From Pontibacterium granulatum (GTDB lineage: Bacteria; Pseudomonadota; Gammaproteobacteria; Pseudomonadales; Balneatricaceae): 64,000 nt of DNA. How positions within the stretch are numbered: position 1 is the first letter of the stretch; each line of letters opens with the position of its first letter. Under the pieces are notes generated by a model, which was given only the letters and a program-made list of their open reading frames with translations, was not told where the DNA came from and made no database searches. The stretch spans positions 1 through 64,000 of the forward strand of contig NZ_JASBRH010000002.1 in the NCBI RefSeq assembly GCF_029961155.1. Reading direction: 5' to 3'. Made by a program: the position numbers and the translations under genes. Shown piece by piece: positions 27,951 to 37,757 of the stretch.

Positions 27951-29132
27951 TTAAGCTCGCAACTCTTCTTCCACATGGGTGGCGATCATCGCCTCTTCGT
28001 CTGTTGGGATCACGCGTACCACGATCGTTGAATTCTGGGTGCTGATGACAGGTGCGCCGCGGTCATTGGCCTTTTTATCGATCTCTATACCCAACCAACC
28101 ACAACGGTCCAGCACGCGCTGGCGCAGGTTGGCATCGTTCTCACCGATGCCGCCCGTGAATACCAGTTGCTGCAGGCCTTCCAGCGCTGCAGTCAGGCGA
28201 CCCGCCTCCAGGGCGATGCGGTAGGCGAACATGTCGATTGCCTCTTCGGCGTGTGGGTGATCCGCCTGATGCAGTTCCTGCATGTCGGAGCTGATGCCGG
28301 ATACGCCCAACAGTCCACTCTCCTTGTTGATCAGAGTTTCCAGCGCATCGAGATCCATATTGTAATGGCGTGCCAGGTAGATCAGCACACCCGGGTCGAT
28401 GTTTCCGCAGCGGCTGCCCATCGGCAGTCCGTCGACCGCAGTAAAGCCCATGCTGGATGCGATTGACCGACCGGCCTTTACCGCACACATGCTGGCGCCG
28501 GCACCCAGGTGGCAGATCACGGTATTCAGGTTGCCACTGTCCAGTTGGGTCAGCTGGCGCTGAATATACTCATAGGATAAACCGTGGAAGCCGTAGCGGT
28601 GCACACCGTCTTCAGTGAAACGGCGTGGTATTGCATAACTACGCTCCATTTTCGGCTGGCCGACGTGGAACATGGTGTCGAAGCAGGCGATCTGTGGCAG
28701 CGACGGTTCCAGAATCTGGCAAGCACGGATCAGCTTCAGATTGTACGGCTGGTGCAGCGGCGCCAGCGGCACATACTGCTCCAGCGCCATCAGCAGTTGG
28801 GAATTGACCCGCATTGGGCTACTGAACTGGTCTCCGCCGTGCACCACACGGTGACCAAAGGCGATCAGCTCACTCTTTGGGACATTCTTACCAATCCAGG
28901 TCAGTACATGCTGCAGGGCGGCCTGGTGACGGTTGTCGCGGAATGCCGCAGACAGATCCAGATCACCGTTTTCGATCAATTCTCCGCCACCGTTGATGAT
29001 CTTGCAGCGGGCATTACCGAGGATATTGCTCAGCTTAAGGGTGAACAGGCCTTTAAGTCCGCTTTTATCCTGGGCGAACAGAGCGCATTTAAGGCTGGAA
29101 GAACCGCCATTGACGGTCAGTACCGTCTTCAT
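27951..29132 (-). CDS. ackA: Acetate kinase
   Basis: AckA interconverts acetyl phosphate + ADP and acetate + ATP. The 393-residue protein has TVNGGSSSLK (N8), HRVVHGG (R95), FDTMFH (D152) and RYGFHGLS (H184). In the normally HLGNG adenosine/phosphate motif it reads CHLGAGAS, so the Asn at position 211 is Ala. The short-Pta partner immediately upstream overlaps by 4 bp, giving a pta-ackA operon for acetate metabolism and acetyl-phosphate supply. A terminator follows. Confidence 0.93.
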   Translation of the reverse strand: MKTVLTVNGGSSSLKCALFAQDKSGLKGLFTLKLSNILGNARCKIINGGGELIENGDLDLSAAFRDNRHQAALQHVLTWIGKNVPKSELIAFGHRVVHGGDQFSSPMRVNSQLLMALEQYVPLAPLHQPYNLKLIRACQILEPSLPQIACFDTMFHVGQPKMERSYAIPRRFTEDGVHRYGFHGLSYEYIQRQLTQLDSGNLNTVICHLGAGASMCAVKAGRSIASSMGFTAVDGLPMGSRCGNIDPGVLIYLARHYNMDLDALETLINKESGLLGVSGISSDMQELHQADHPHAEEAIDMFAYRIALEAGRLTAALEGLQQLVFTGGIGENDANLRQRVLDRCGWLGIEIDKKANDRGAPVISTQNSTIVVRVIPTDEEAMIATHVEEELRA

Positions 29133-30073
29133 TCCTCAATACCGTTTGGGTGCAGAACTATGTGTGATGCCAGGGCGCAGGAGGCCAGGCGGCCCAGCGT
29201 TTTCTCGGATCGGCTGGTGAGGATGATTGGTACCTTGGCACCTAGCGCGATCCCTGCTGCTTTTGCGTCGGCCAGGTAAACCAGCTGCTTGGCGATCATG
29301 TTGGCGGATTCCAGATCGGGCGCCAGCAGGATATCGGCATCACCGGACACCACCGACTTGATGTGTTTGTCGATGGCGGCTTGCTGGGAGATCGCATTAT
29401 CGAACGCCAGCGGGCCATCCAGAATGCCGCCACGGATCTGTTCGCGGTCAGCCATTTTGCAGAGCGCTGCCGCATCAATGGTGCTCTGAATCGCCGGTTT
29501 CACTTTCTCTACCGCAGACAGAATTGCCACTTTGGGTACATCCACACCCAGCGCATGGCAGAAATCGATGGCGTTCTGGGTGATATCACGCTTGGTCATC
29601 AGGTCGGGCGCGATGTTGATGGCTGCGTCGGTGATGATCAGTGGTTTGTGGTAGTTCGGCACGTCAAACACAAACACATGGCTGAGACGGCGTTCTGTGC
29701 GGATTCCCTTGGTTTTGTGCACCACAGCACTCAACAGTTCGGCCGTTGCTAAATTGCCTTTCATCAAGGCACTGGCGTCAGCAGTGCGAATAAGATTGCA
29801 GGAATGTTCGGCTGCTGCATGGCTGTGCGGAACGTCGATGATTTCGTATGGGGTGATGTCGAGATTGTTTTCGTCGGCAGCGGCTTGGATTTTGCCTTCC
29901 GGACCCACTAAAATTGGCTGGATCAGACCTCGCTCGGCCGCTTCAACAGCGCCCACCAAGCTATTGTGATCGACAGGGTGAACAACGACAGTACGAATTG
30001 GAGTGGCTTTGATCGCCTGCTCGATAAAGAACTCCAACTGATCGTGAAGGGGAGGTTTCTCTTTAATGATCAT
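29129..30073 (-). CDS. pta: Short phosphate acetyltransferase (PTA_PTB family)
   Basis: A 314-residue phosphate acetyl/butyryltransferase comprising only the catalytic domain; E. coli Pta is about 714 residues with extra N-terminal domains. It transfers acetyl between CoA and phosphate. Visible segments include LMKGNLATAELLSAVV, ITDAAINIAPDL and GGILDGPLAFDNAIS, typical of the PTA_PTB fold. I prefer the ATG at 30073 because AAGGAA lies nine bases before it; an ATG at 30091 has no such site. The overlap with ackA supports acetate rather than butyrate as substrate. Confidence 0.88.
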   Translation of the reverse strand: MIIKEKPPLHDQLEFFIEQAIKATPIRTVVVHPVDHNSLVGAVEAAERGLIQPILVGPEGKIQAAADENNLDITPYEIIDVPHSHAAAEHSCNLIRTADASALMKGNLATAELLSAVVHKTKGIRTERRLSHVFVFDVPNYHKPLIITDAAINIAPDLMTKRDITQNAIDFCHALGVDVPKVAILSAVEKVKPAIQSTIDAAALCKMADREQIRGGILDGPLAFDNAISQQAAIDKHIKSVVSGDADILLAPDLESANMIAKQLVYLADAKAAGIALGAKVPIILTSRSEKTLGRLASCALASHIVLHPNGIEE

Positions 30074-30326
30074 CGTACGTTTTTCCTTCATATTGGGAAT
30101 CGATGTTTGCGTTTCCCGTTATGCCAGCGTCTATGGGTATTTGACTCTAAAGATACGTTAACTCTGTGAAATCATTATGACGCAGTGCAGCATTGAGAAC
30201 TATAGATATGTATCAGAGGGCTTAACTTCTGAGTAAGCCTGCCGAAAACACCACTTATTAGATTAGTAAGCTTATAACTTTGTTCTACACTCAAGCGGAT
30301 AACTTTTTATTGAGGGAGTGTTCTTG

Positions 30327-31922
30327 ATGAATACTGGTATTGCCCGAGTAATCGACGGAATGTTACGTGCATTGGGCTGTCGCACGCTGAACCAGCAGTT
30401 TCTGTTGTCGTACGCAATCATTTTCCTATTGGCAGCGGCATCGGGTATCTCTCTGTACCTCAGTATGGCGATCGACCCCAATACCATTAACGTTGCCGGT
30501 CGTCAGCGTATGCTGAGTCAGCGTATTGCGAAAGAGGCAATGCTGGTGGAAGCGGGGATCGAGCAACGTGCGGTGCTGGAAAAAACGATCAACCTTTTCG
30601 AGCACTCCCATCGGGCCATTGTCGATGGCGATCCTGCACAGAATATGAAACGGATCAGCAATCCTGAAATCCTGGCCCAGTTGCAGAAAGTCGAAGGGCT
30701 GTGGAAAAACTATAAAGGGCTTCTGTTGCGTCACATCGACAACGCTTCCAGTGAAACACTCTCCGATATTCATAAACAGTCGCCGGTTGTTCTCAAAGAG
30801 ATGAACAAAGCGGTGGTGATGATGACCAAGGAGTCCGGCAGCATCACCCGTAGCTACCTGATGATTGCCTTTGTCTGTGTCATTCTGATCCTTGTGCTGG
30901 TGGTGATGGGACGCGTCTTTGGCCTGCGTATGCTGATGGATAACATCCTGCGTCTGGAGAAGCGGATGAGTCAGGTGGGCAGTGGCGACTTCAGCCACCG
31001 CTTCAGTATCACCCGCGAAGACAACGAAATTGGCCGCTTGTTTAAGTGCTACAACGATATGTTGCAGCACGTCAGCGATCTGATGGCGAAAGTGCAGGTC
31101 GTGGCTGGTAATACCGACCGTCATGTAAACCGCGTGGCCAAGGCAACCGCGGATACCGAGCGTGGTGTCAGCCGCCAGTACGATGATTTGGAGCAGGTGG
31201 CTGCGGCAATTACCGAGATGGCCGCCACCGTACAGGAAGTTGCTGGTAATGCAGTAGAAGCCGAGCGTGCGGCGGGGGATACCGACCAGCAGGCGAATAC
31301 GGGTGGTGAAATGGTGCGCCGATCCGAGCAACAGTCCAAAGAGATGTTGAAAACGCTGAAAGCAACAGAAGAGCTGCTGTTGCAACTGGAAAACGAAACC
31401 CAGGCGGTTGATCAGGTGACCTCGGTAATCAACGATATTGCCGAACAGACTAACCTGCTGGCGTTGAATGCGGCGATCGAAGCGGCGCGTGCCGGTGAGC
31501 AGGGACGGGGTTTTGCGGTTGTGGCGGATGAAGTACGTACCCTGGCACAGAGGACCCAGCAGTCCACCCACCAGATTCAGGACATCGTCGAGCGCCTCCA
31601 GCAGCAGTCTCAGACCGCGGTGTCTTCGATGGAGCGTAGCACCCAATTGGCGGGGGAAAGCAGTGAGCTTTCCCAGGCGGGGGCTGAGGCGCTGCAGGGT
31701 ATTATTGACTCCACCTCGACCATCTCCTCCATGAATACCATGATCTCTACAGCCTCCGAAGAGCAGAGTGCTGTTGCTGCCGATATTGATCAGCGTGTGG
31801 TGAATATTTCCGCCGTTGCTGGGGAAACCAAGGAAGATACCCAGCGTGTGGTTGAAGCGACCGAAGAGATCCGTCGGGAGATTCATGAGCTGAATATGCT
31901 GGTACAGAAATTCAAGCTCTGA
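30327..31922 (+). CDS. Methyl-accepting chemotaxis protein with PilJ-type sensor
   Basis: A 531-residue chemoreceptor. The N-terminus has TM1 (about 30-50) and a periplasmic domain with [21 protein letters not shown], the signature of the PilJ/NIT-type N-terminal domain. TM2 (about 175-198) leads to HAMP and a long coiled-coil signalling domain whose tip is [14 protein letters not shown]-like ([19 protein letters not shown]) followed by [13 protein letters not shown]. The ligand is unknown; nitrate/nitrite or similar is only a family-level guess. The ATG at 30327 has GAGGGAG eight bases upstream. Divergent from pta across about 250 bp. Confidence 0.9.
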   Translation: MNTGIARVIDGMLRALGCRTLNQQFLLSYAIIFLLAAASGISLYLSMAIDPNTINVAGRQRMLSQRIAKEAMLVEAGIEQRAVLEKTINLFEHSHRAIVDGDPAQNMKRISNPEILAQLQKVEGLWKNYKGLLLRHIDNASSETLSDIHKQSPVVLKEMNKAVVMMTKESGSITRSYLMIAFVCVILILVLVVMGRVFGLRMLMDNILRLEKRMSQVGSGDFSHRFSITREDNEIGRLFKCYNDMLQHVSDLMAKVQVVAGNTDRHVNRVAKATADTERGVSRQYDDLEQVAAAITEMAATVQEVAGNAVEAERAAGDTDQQANTGGEMVRRSEQQSKEMLKTLKATEELLLQLENETQAVDQVTSVINDIAEQTNLLALNAAIEAARAGEQGRGFAVVADEVRTLAQRTQQSTHQIQDIVERLQQQSQTAVSSMERSTQLAGESSELSQAGAEALQGIIDSTSTISSMNTMISTASEEQSAVAADIDQRVVNISAVAGETKEDTQRVVEATEEIRREIHELNMLVQKFKL

Positions 31923-31946
31923 TCCCTGTCGATGCCTGAACATGAG

Positions 31947-31979
31947 AAAGCCCGGTTGTGATTGCAATCGGGCTTTTTT
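31947..31979 (+). terminator. Rho-independent terminator after the chemoreceptor
   Basis: AAAGCCCG (31947-31954) pairs with CGGGCTTT (31969-31976), with a GATTGCAATC palindrome in the loop and a run of six T to 31979. Confidence 0.88.
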
Positions 31980-32024
31980 GTTGCCACTGTTTCAGGGCAA
32001 GCAGGTCAGTAGAAGGAGCGACAG

Positions 32025-33281
32025 ATGAAAGTTCTTCATACCCGTGCGGTTCAGGTCCAGGAACAGATTGAACGTTTTAATGCGGGGTTGCCCCAGTCGG
32101 ATCGGGCGCTGAAGTTTGAAAAAATGGCCCAGTCTCCCTTCATCTTCTATCGTGGCAGCAGCCATCTCTACTGGCACGATGTGTCACGGGATTGGCGTAT
32201 CTCGCTGTTTGGCGGGCGCCCGGAGAGCCAGATCTGGTTGCAGGGTGACGCTCATATCTACAACTTTGGCGCGCTGCATGATCACCGGAATCGGATCTAC
32301 TTCGGCATGGATGATTTTGATGATGCGGTGGTTGCGGATTATCAGTTTGATCTGTGGCGACTGGCGGCCAGTATGGTGTTGGATCTGCAGGAACGTGAGT
32401 TCTACAGCGATGAGTTGATGGACAGCGCAGTGAAAAAGCTGGGTAACAGCTATATCACCACTGTAGCGAAAGCTGGGCCCGATTGTCCGGCTATCCGTAT
32501 GGAACATGCGCCCAAGCCGCTGCGAAAATTTCTACAGAAAGTACATGAGAAAAATACCCGTGAGAGGATGCTAAGCAAGTGGACGAACGGTAATTTCAGT
32601 ACCTTTGATCACAACCAAGAAAAACTTGAAACGGTAGGAGATGACCTGTTTCTGAAGATCAAAGCTGCCGTGGATGACTATCACCAGACCCGGATACCGG
32701 AAGTAGACGCCGTTCCGAAAGTATTGGATATCGCGCGCCGCACTCAGGCGGGAACCGGATCGCTAGGGAGTCGGCGCTACTACGTGCTGATGGAGGGGGA
32801 TTGTTCTCAGAACAATGTGATTCTCGATATCAAGCAGCAACGCGAACCGGCTTCGGTGGATGTGATGCCATTGCCGGAGCAACACTGGTACCGGGAAACC
32901 TTTACCCATGAGGGGCGGCGTCATGCAGATGCGTTTCGTGCGATTGCTGAGCATCCGGATGGATGGTTGGGCTGGCTAAGCCTGGAAGGGCAACTGTACT
33001 CGGTCAGAGAGCGCTCTCCGTTTAAGAAAGACTACCCGGCGCACAAACTCAACGCCGATGAATACCTGGAGATGGCCGCGATCTGGGGCGAGGTACTGGG
33101 CCGAGAGCATGCTCGGGGGGCCTACTGTGTGCAGGAGCCGGAATCGCGATTTGGCGATTTCATTCGTAGCGAGATTCTGCCGCAGAAAAAAGCGTTTGTA
33201 CGCCTGTTGCGCGCTGTTGCGCCACACTATGCACGCTGTGTGCAGCAGGACTGGCAGGTTTTTTGTGCCATGCAGCCATAA
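32025..33281 (+). CDS. DUF2252 family protein
   Basis: A 418-residue DUF2252 protein. Recognisable blocks are FIFYRGSSHLYW, GDAHIYNFGAL and GMDDFDDAVVADYQFDLWRLAAS, which recall the phosphotransferase/kinase-like fold with an acidic catalytic centre; no activity is established for the family that I can cite. No signal peptide or membrane segment. GAAGGAG precedes the ATG. It is preceded by a terminator and followed 98 bp later by an acetyltransferase gene, so it may be a separate unit. Confidence 0.85.
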   Translation: MKVLHTRAVQVQEQIERFNAGLPQSDRALKFEKMAQSPFIFYRGSSHLYWHDVSRDWRISLFGGRPESQIWLQGDAHIYNFGALHDHRNRIYFGMDDFDDAVVADYQFDLWRLAASMVLDLQEREFYSDELMDSAVKKLGNSYITTVAKAGPDCPAIRMEHAPKPLRKFLQKVHEKNTRERMLSKWTNGNFSTFDHNQEKLETVGDDLFLKIKAAVDDYHQTRIPEVDAVPKVLDIARRTQAGTGSLGSRRYYVLMEGDCSQNNVILDIKQQREPASVDVMPLPEQHWYRETFTHEGRRHADAFRAIAEHPDGWLGWLSLEGQLYSVRERSPFKKDYPAHKLNADEYLEMAAIWGEVLGREHARGAYCVQEPESRFGDFIRSEILPQKKAFVRLLRAVAPHYARCVQQDWQVFCAMQP

Positions 33282-33379
33282 CATAATCCGTTGATTGTAA
33301 GCTCTACGTTACATATTGACCTCAAATCTGAACGTTACGGTCTATCCTTAGAGTGTTAACGATCGTTAGGGGTATGGCG

Positions 33380-33955
33380 ATGAACATCAGACCGGCTTTT
33401 TCGACCGATGCCGACGCACTTGCCTATCTGACCAATCTATCGTCCGAAGGGATGTCTGGATGTATCTGGGAGCACCTTGCCGAAGGGGAAGAAACCCCGT
33501 TACAGGCGGGAGCTCGTCTGATTGCGAAAGATAGCGGCATCTTCAGTTTTCACAACACAACGGTGATTGCCCAGGGGCACCAGGTTCTGGGGCTGATTTC
33601 CGGGCGACATCTGCAAGGTACCAATCTGCCGGTCCGGCTGGATGATTTCCTGCCATTTATCCGACCACTGATTCAGCTGGAAACCAAAGTACAGGAGACG
33701 TGGAACATCACAGCGCTGGCGGTGGATGAAAGCATGCGTCATCGCGGCCTCGCAATGCAGTTGCTGGAAGCGATAGAGCAAAAAGCGCAGACGATGCGGC
33801 TGCGTCAGCTCAGTATTGCGGTCGCCAGCGAAAACACTGAAGCGTGTTCGTTGTGCCAGGGCTTTGGTTTCCAGTTGATTGCCGAGGAGGAGTTCATCCG
33901 CTTCGGTAGCCTTATACACAACGGTAAATGGTTGATGATGGTAAAGGACATTTAA
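33380..33955 (+). CDS. GNAT-family N-acetyltransferase
   Basis: A 191-residue GCN5-related acetyltransferase. It starts MNIRPAFSTDADALAYLTNL and holds the acetyl-CoA-binding region ITALAVDESMRHRGLAMQLL (the Q/RxxGxG/A loop as RHRGLA), then ASENTEACSLCQGFGFQ before the last strand. The substrate is not inferable. Two ATGs at 33374 and 33380 compete; TAGGGG at 33367-33372 is well spaced only for 33380. Confidence 0.85.
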   Translation: MNIRPAFSTDADALAYLTNLSSEGMSGCIWEHLAEGEETPLQAGARLIAKDSGIFSFHNTTVIAQGHQVLGLISGRHLQGTNLPVRLDDFLPFIRPLIQLETKVQETWNITALAVDESMRHRGLAMQLLEAIEQKAQTMRLRQLSIAVASENTEACSLCQGFGFQLIAEEEFIRFGSLIHNGKWLMMVKDI

Positions 33956-34066
33956 TGCTTCACGACTCACACCGATCAGATAGTGTCCGATTTTAATGGT
34001 GGAACCTGTCCAGTTGTCGGTGGATGGGGCATAATCACGCGCAGACATAGTACTTAGGGAAGACAG

Positions 34067-35101
34067 ATGGGACGACTATTTGATTGGTGTGTGGATCTTT
34101 GGGATGCCACACCGGGCGGCAAACTGGTCCGTATGGTTCTGGCTGCACTGGGTGCATACCTCGTGCTGTCGATTCCGGTAGGCATGTACTGGAGTATGAC
34201 GCCAGCCGAGTTTAATCCGGTAGTGGCGGCGAAGGAGGATGCGCAGGCGCGTGGCCTGACTCCGGCAACGGGTTACACCACGGTATACACCCTTAATCAG
34301 GTGATGACGACCCTGATGGATAAACCCGGTGGCTACATCACCAACGATCGCTCCCCTCCAGGTGTTTGGCTGGATAATATCAGCCACTGGGAGTTTGGTG
34401 TTCTGGTGCAGGTCCGTGACCTGAGTCGCGCGCTGCGCAAAGATTTTAGCCGTTCCCAGTCCCAGTCGGTCGAGTACCCGGCGCTGACGGTTGCCGAGCC
34501 GCAGTTCCATTTCGACAACAACAGCTGGATGCTGCCGTCATCCGAGTCCCAGTACAAAGAGGGTCTGGAAGCATTGCAGACCTACCTGACGGCTCTGGCT
34601 GACGGTGGTCAGGCGGATGCCCAGTTCTATGCCCGTGCAGACAACCTGAACAACTGGCTGGCTGACGTGCAGACCCGTCTGGGTAGCTTGTCCCAGCGCC
34701 TGAGTGCCAGTGTCGGCCAGAAGCGCCTGAACACCGATCTGGCGGGTGAAGCGGAAGCAACCCAGTCCACAGCGACGGCATCCGAGCAGGAAGTGAAAAC
34801 GCCATGGCTTGAGATTGACGACGTATTCTATGAAGCACGTGGTTACACTTGGGCTCTGCTGCACATTCTGCGTGCCATGGAAGCAGACTTCGGCCCTACT
34901 CTGGATAAGAAAAACGCCCGCGTCAGCCTGCGTCAGATCATTCGTGAGTTGGAAGCGTCTCAGGATACCGTATGGAGCCCGATGATCCTCAACGGCGGCG
35001 GCTTCGGTCTGTTTGCCAATCACTCCCTGGTGATGGCGAACTATATCTCCCGCGCTAATGCGGCGATCATCGATCTGCGTGAGCTGCTGAGCCGCGGTTG
35101 A
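34067..35101 (+). CDS. DUF2333 family membrane-anchored protein
   Basis: A 344-residue DUF2333 protein, a family common in Pseudomonas and marine relatives with no known function. One N-terminal transmembrane helix (about 20-42) is followed by a large, presumably periplasmic domain with conserved-looking PGGYITNDRSPPGVWLDN and DVFYEARGYTWALLHILRA segments. A short low-complexity stretch near residue 235 (ATQSTATASEQE) links two parts. Terminator follows. No neighbouring gene suggests a pathway. Confidence 0.85.
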   Translation: MGRLFDWCVDLWDATPGGKLVRMVLAALGAYLVLSIPVGMYWSMTPAEFNPVVAAKEDAQARGLTPATGYTTVYTLNQVMTTLMDKPGGYITNDRSPPGVWLDNISHWEFGVLVQVRDLSRALRKDFSRSQSQSVEYPALTVAEPQFHFDNNSWMLPSSESQYKEGLEALQTYLTALADGGQADAQFYARADNLNNWLADVQTRLGSLSQRLSASVGQKRLNTDLAGEAEATQSTATASEQEVKTPWLEIDDVFYEARGYTWALLHILRAMEADFGPTLDKKNARVSLRQIIRELEASQDTVWSPMILNGGGFGLFANHSLVMANYISRANAAIIDLRELLSRG

Positions 35102-35120
35102 TTCGATTGATTCCATTACA

Positions 35121-35148
35121 AAAGGGCAGCCGATTTGGCTGCCTTTTT
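35121..35148 (+). terminator. Rho-independent terminator after DUF2333 gene
   Basis: GGCAGCC (35125-35131) and GGCTGCC (35137-35143) form the stem, extended by A/T and G/T pairs, with a GATTT loop and a T-run to 35148. Confidence 0.88.
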
Positions 35149-35267
35149 CATAATGCCTGGCGATTTCCGCCTACACTTACAATAAACTGAAAACTGATGT
35201 AGTGCGCACGAACCCTACTATAGCCAGATATAACGGTTATGAGCGGACGCGATTGGAGGAGCTCATG

Positions 35268-35732
35268 ATGCGTATCTTTTTAATGATTACCCACCTTGGT
35301 GCCGTTGCGCTTGGTTTTGCGCTGGGTATCTACATGCTGCCAATCCTGACCGAACCGCAAGGGCCAACGATGGCTGAAGTGCAAGCGGTTGCGTCTACTT
35401 CAACCTACAACGCCGAGTTTAAGCGTGATCTGGCGGGCAGTGACCTGCTGCATTGGGGCGAGGGCATGGTATATGTGAGCCCAACAGCAATCTCCCTGAT
35501 GGGGGAGGTATCGCCAGGCCCTGATTACAAGCTTTATCTTTCACCGGAATTTGTGGAAACGGAAGAGCAGTTCCTGCAGGTTAAACGCAGTTCATTGCGG
35601 GTGGGCGAGATAAAAACGTTTGATAACTTTGTGGTGACTCTGCCCGATGGTGTGGATCTGGAGCAGTACAACACGGTGTTGGTCTGGTGTGAGACCTTCG
35701 GAGAGTTTATTACGGCAGCCAAATATCGTTAA
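35268..35732 (+). CDS. DM13-domain membrane-anchored protein
   Basis: A 154-residue protein with an N-terminal signal anchor (about 3-25) and a DM13 domain (about 50-154). Typical DM13 features are LHWGEGMVYVSPT, LMGEVSPGPDYKLYLSP and the C-terminal VLVWCETFGEFITAAKYR, with the single conserved cysteine in VWCE. DM13 has been proposed to act in electron transfer or redox chemistry near membranes; unproven here. The ATG at 35268 has GGAGGAG six bases upstream; an ATG immediately before it is also possible. Confidence 0.85.
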   Translation: MRIFLMITHLGAVALGFALGIYMLPILTEPQGPTMAEVQAVASTSTYNAEFKRDLAGSDLLHWGEGMVYVSPTAISLMGEVSPGPDYKLYLSPEFVETEEQFLQVKRSSLRVGEIKTFDNFVVTLPDGVDLEQYNTVLVWCETFGEFITAAKYR

Positions 35733-35764
35733 CAAAAACTGCTTAAGTTAGTTTCTCAGTAACT

Positions 35765-35793
35765 AAAAACGGGCACCTGCAGTGCCCGTTTTT
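35765..35793. terminator. Bidirectional terminator, DM13 and HIT genes
   Basis: AAAAACGGGCAC (35765-35776) and GTGCCCGTTTTT (35782-35793) form a perfect 12-bp stem with a five-base loop, flanked by A and T runs, between two convergent genes. Confidence 0.93.
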
Positions 35794-35800
35794 TATGCCG

Positions 35801-36172
35801 TTATGCCACCGGCTGCTTGAGGTTTTCGTCGAAGTACGGAGGCCAACCCAGTGGCTTGCCACCCAGCAGGTGCAGGTGGATGTGGAAAACCGTCTGGCCG
35901 CCGTGGCTGTTACAGTTGAAGACCGTGCGGTAACCGCTCTCGTCGAAGCCCTGCTCTTTAGCGATCTTGCCTGCGACCTGCACCATGTGGCCAACCAGTG
36001 CCTGATCGTCATCGGCAATATCATTCACGGTGTCGATATGTTTGCGCGGGACCACCAACGCATGGGTTGGTGCCTGCGGGTTAATATCGTTAAATGCGAT
36101 GACCTGATCATCTTCGTAGATAATATCTGCCGGAATTTCCTTGTTCAGAATCTTGCAGAACAAACAGTCCAT
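35801..36172 (-). CDS. HIT-family nucleotide hydrolase (HinT-like)
   Basis: A 123-residue histidine-triad protein of the HinT (PKCI) branch, which hydrolyses nucleoside phosphoramidates such as AMP-lysine. The catalytic triad is in QTVFHIHLHLLGG. The N-terminal CLFCKI has two cysteines that can contribute to a zinc site in this family. I chose the ATG at 36172, which has AAGGG nine bases upstream; an in-frame ATG at 36187 has none. It shares a terminator with the DM13 gene. Confidence 0.93.
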   Translation of the reverse strand: MDCLFCKILNKEIPADIIYEDDQVIAFNDINPQAPTHALVVPRKHIDTVNDIADDDQALVGHMVQVAGKIAKEQGFDESGYRTVFNCNSHGGQTVFHIHLHLLGGKPLGWPPYFDENLKQPVA

Positions 36173-36236
36173 AGTGATACCCTTCATTGCTTGATACGGC
36201 TGAGTTCACAGCAGTATAGCGATGAGCGGGGCATCA

Positions 36237-37757
36237 TTAAATCGCTGCTTGAATCATGTCCGTTTGTATCGGCGGACAATGCATCGAGTTGCTGACTGTT
36301 CCGTCCGGCAGGACCGACTCCAGATGCACATCAAACCCCCACAAGCGGTGCAGGTGACGCAGCACCTCTTCGCTGTCCTCGGCCAGTGGCTGACCGTTAT
36401 GCACATAGTGGCGCAAGGTCAGGGCGCGATCGCCGCGTACGTTGACGTTATACACCTGGATGTTGGGTTCGCGGTTACCCAGGTTGTACTGGGCTGACAG
36501 GTCTTCACGGATCTGCTGATAACCGATCTCGTCGTGAATCGAAGAAACACCTAACGTCGGCTTTTCAGAATCGTCCAGGATGGTGAACAGTTTCAGCTCT
36601 CGGATCAGTGCCGGTGACAGGAACTGCAGGATGAAGCTCTCATCCTTGTAGTTGCGCATGGCGTTGTGCAGGGTTTCGTTCCAGTCGCTGCCCGCAATAT
36701 CCGGGAACCAGTCGCGGTCCTCCGCCGTTGGGTTTTCACAGATACGGCGAATATCCTGCATCATGTTGTAACCCAGGGTATATGGGTTAATACCGCTGAA
36801 GTACGGGCTGTCGAACGGTGGCTGGTAGACCACGCTGGAGTGGGAGTGGAGAAACTCCATCATAAAGCCGTCGGTGACCAGACCCTCGTCATACAAACCG
36901 TGCAGCAGGGTGTAGTGCCAGAAGCACGCCCAGCCCTCGTTCATCACCTGGGTCTGTTTCTGTGGATAGAAATACTGGGAGACTTTGCGCACAATACGGA
37001 TGATCTCGCGCTGCCAGGGTTCCAGTAATGGCGCATTTTTCTCAACGAAGTAGAGAATGTTCTCCTCGGGCTCCGCCGGGAAACGTTGCTCGGTGGTTTT
37101 CTGCTCTGTTTCCTTTTGCGGGATGGTGTTCCACAGCTGATTTACGTGGCGCTGGATGTACTCTTCTCGCGCCTTCTGGCGTTCGCGCTCTTCCGCCGCA
37201 GTAAGCGGTTGTGGACGCTGGTAGCGGTTGACGCCATAGTTCATCAGGGCGTGACAGGAGTCGAGGATCTCTTCCACCTCGGCAACGCCGTACCGTTCTT
37301 CACATTTGCGGATATAGTTCTTGGCGAACAGCAGATAGTCGATGATCGCAGTGGCATCGGTCCAGGTGCGGAACAGATAGTTGCCCTTGAAGAAGGAGTT
37401 GTGGCCATAACAGGCGTGGGCAATAACCAGCGCCTGCATGGTCATGGTGTTCTCCTCCATCAGGTAGGAGATACAGGGATCGGAGTTGATCACGATCTCG
37501 TAGGCCAGGCCCATGCGACCGCGTTTGTAATTCTGCTCGGTTTCAACGAACTGTTTGCCAAACGACCAGTGGTTGTAGTTGAGTGGCATGCCCACTGAGG
37601 CGTAGGCGTCCATCATCTGTTCGGACGTGATAATCTCAATCTGGTTGGGATAGGTGTCCAGACCGTAACCTGCGGCGATACGGGCAATTTCCCGGTCGTA
37701 TCGCTCGATCAGTTCAAAGGTCCATTCTGCGCCGGTGGAGATAGGTTCCTTCTTCAT
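36237..37757 (-). CDS. SpoVR family protein (YcgB-like)
   Basis: A 506-residue SpoVR/YcgB-family protein. In Bacillus SpoVR affects spore cortex; the function in non-sporulating Gram-negatives is unknown, but the gene regularly travels with prkA (yeaG) and yeaH as part of a stationary-phase or stress module. Visible family blocks include [36 protein letters not shown] and [21 protein letters not shown]. It overlaps yeaH by 4 bp (ATGA), so translation is coupled. Confidence 0.94.
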   Translation of the reverse strand: MKKEPISTGAEWTFELIERYDREIARIAAGYGLDTYPNQIEIITSEQMMDAYASVGMPLNYNHWSFGKQFVETEQNYKRGRMGLAYEIVINSDPCISYLMEENTMTMQALVIAHACYGHNSFFKGNYLFRTWTDATAIIDYLLFAKNYIRKCEERYGVAEVEEILDSCHALMNYGVNRYQRPQPLTAAEERERQKAREEYIQRHVNQLWNTIPQKETEQKTTEQRFPAEPEENILYFVEKNAPLLEPWQREIIRIVRKVSQYFYPQKQTQVMNEGWACFWHYTLLHGLYDEGLVTDGFMMEFLHSHSSVVYQPPFDSPYFSGINPYTLGYNMMQDIRRICENPTAEDRDWFPDIAGSDWNETLHNAMRNYKDESFILQFLSPALIRELKLFTILDDSEKPTLGVSSIHDEIGYQQIREDLSAQYNLGNREPNIQVYNVNVRGDRALTLRHYVHNGQPLAEDSEEVLRHLHRLWGFDVHLESVLPDGTVSNSMHCPPIQTDMIQAAI

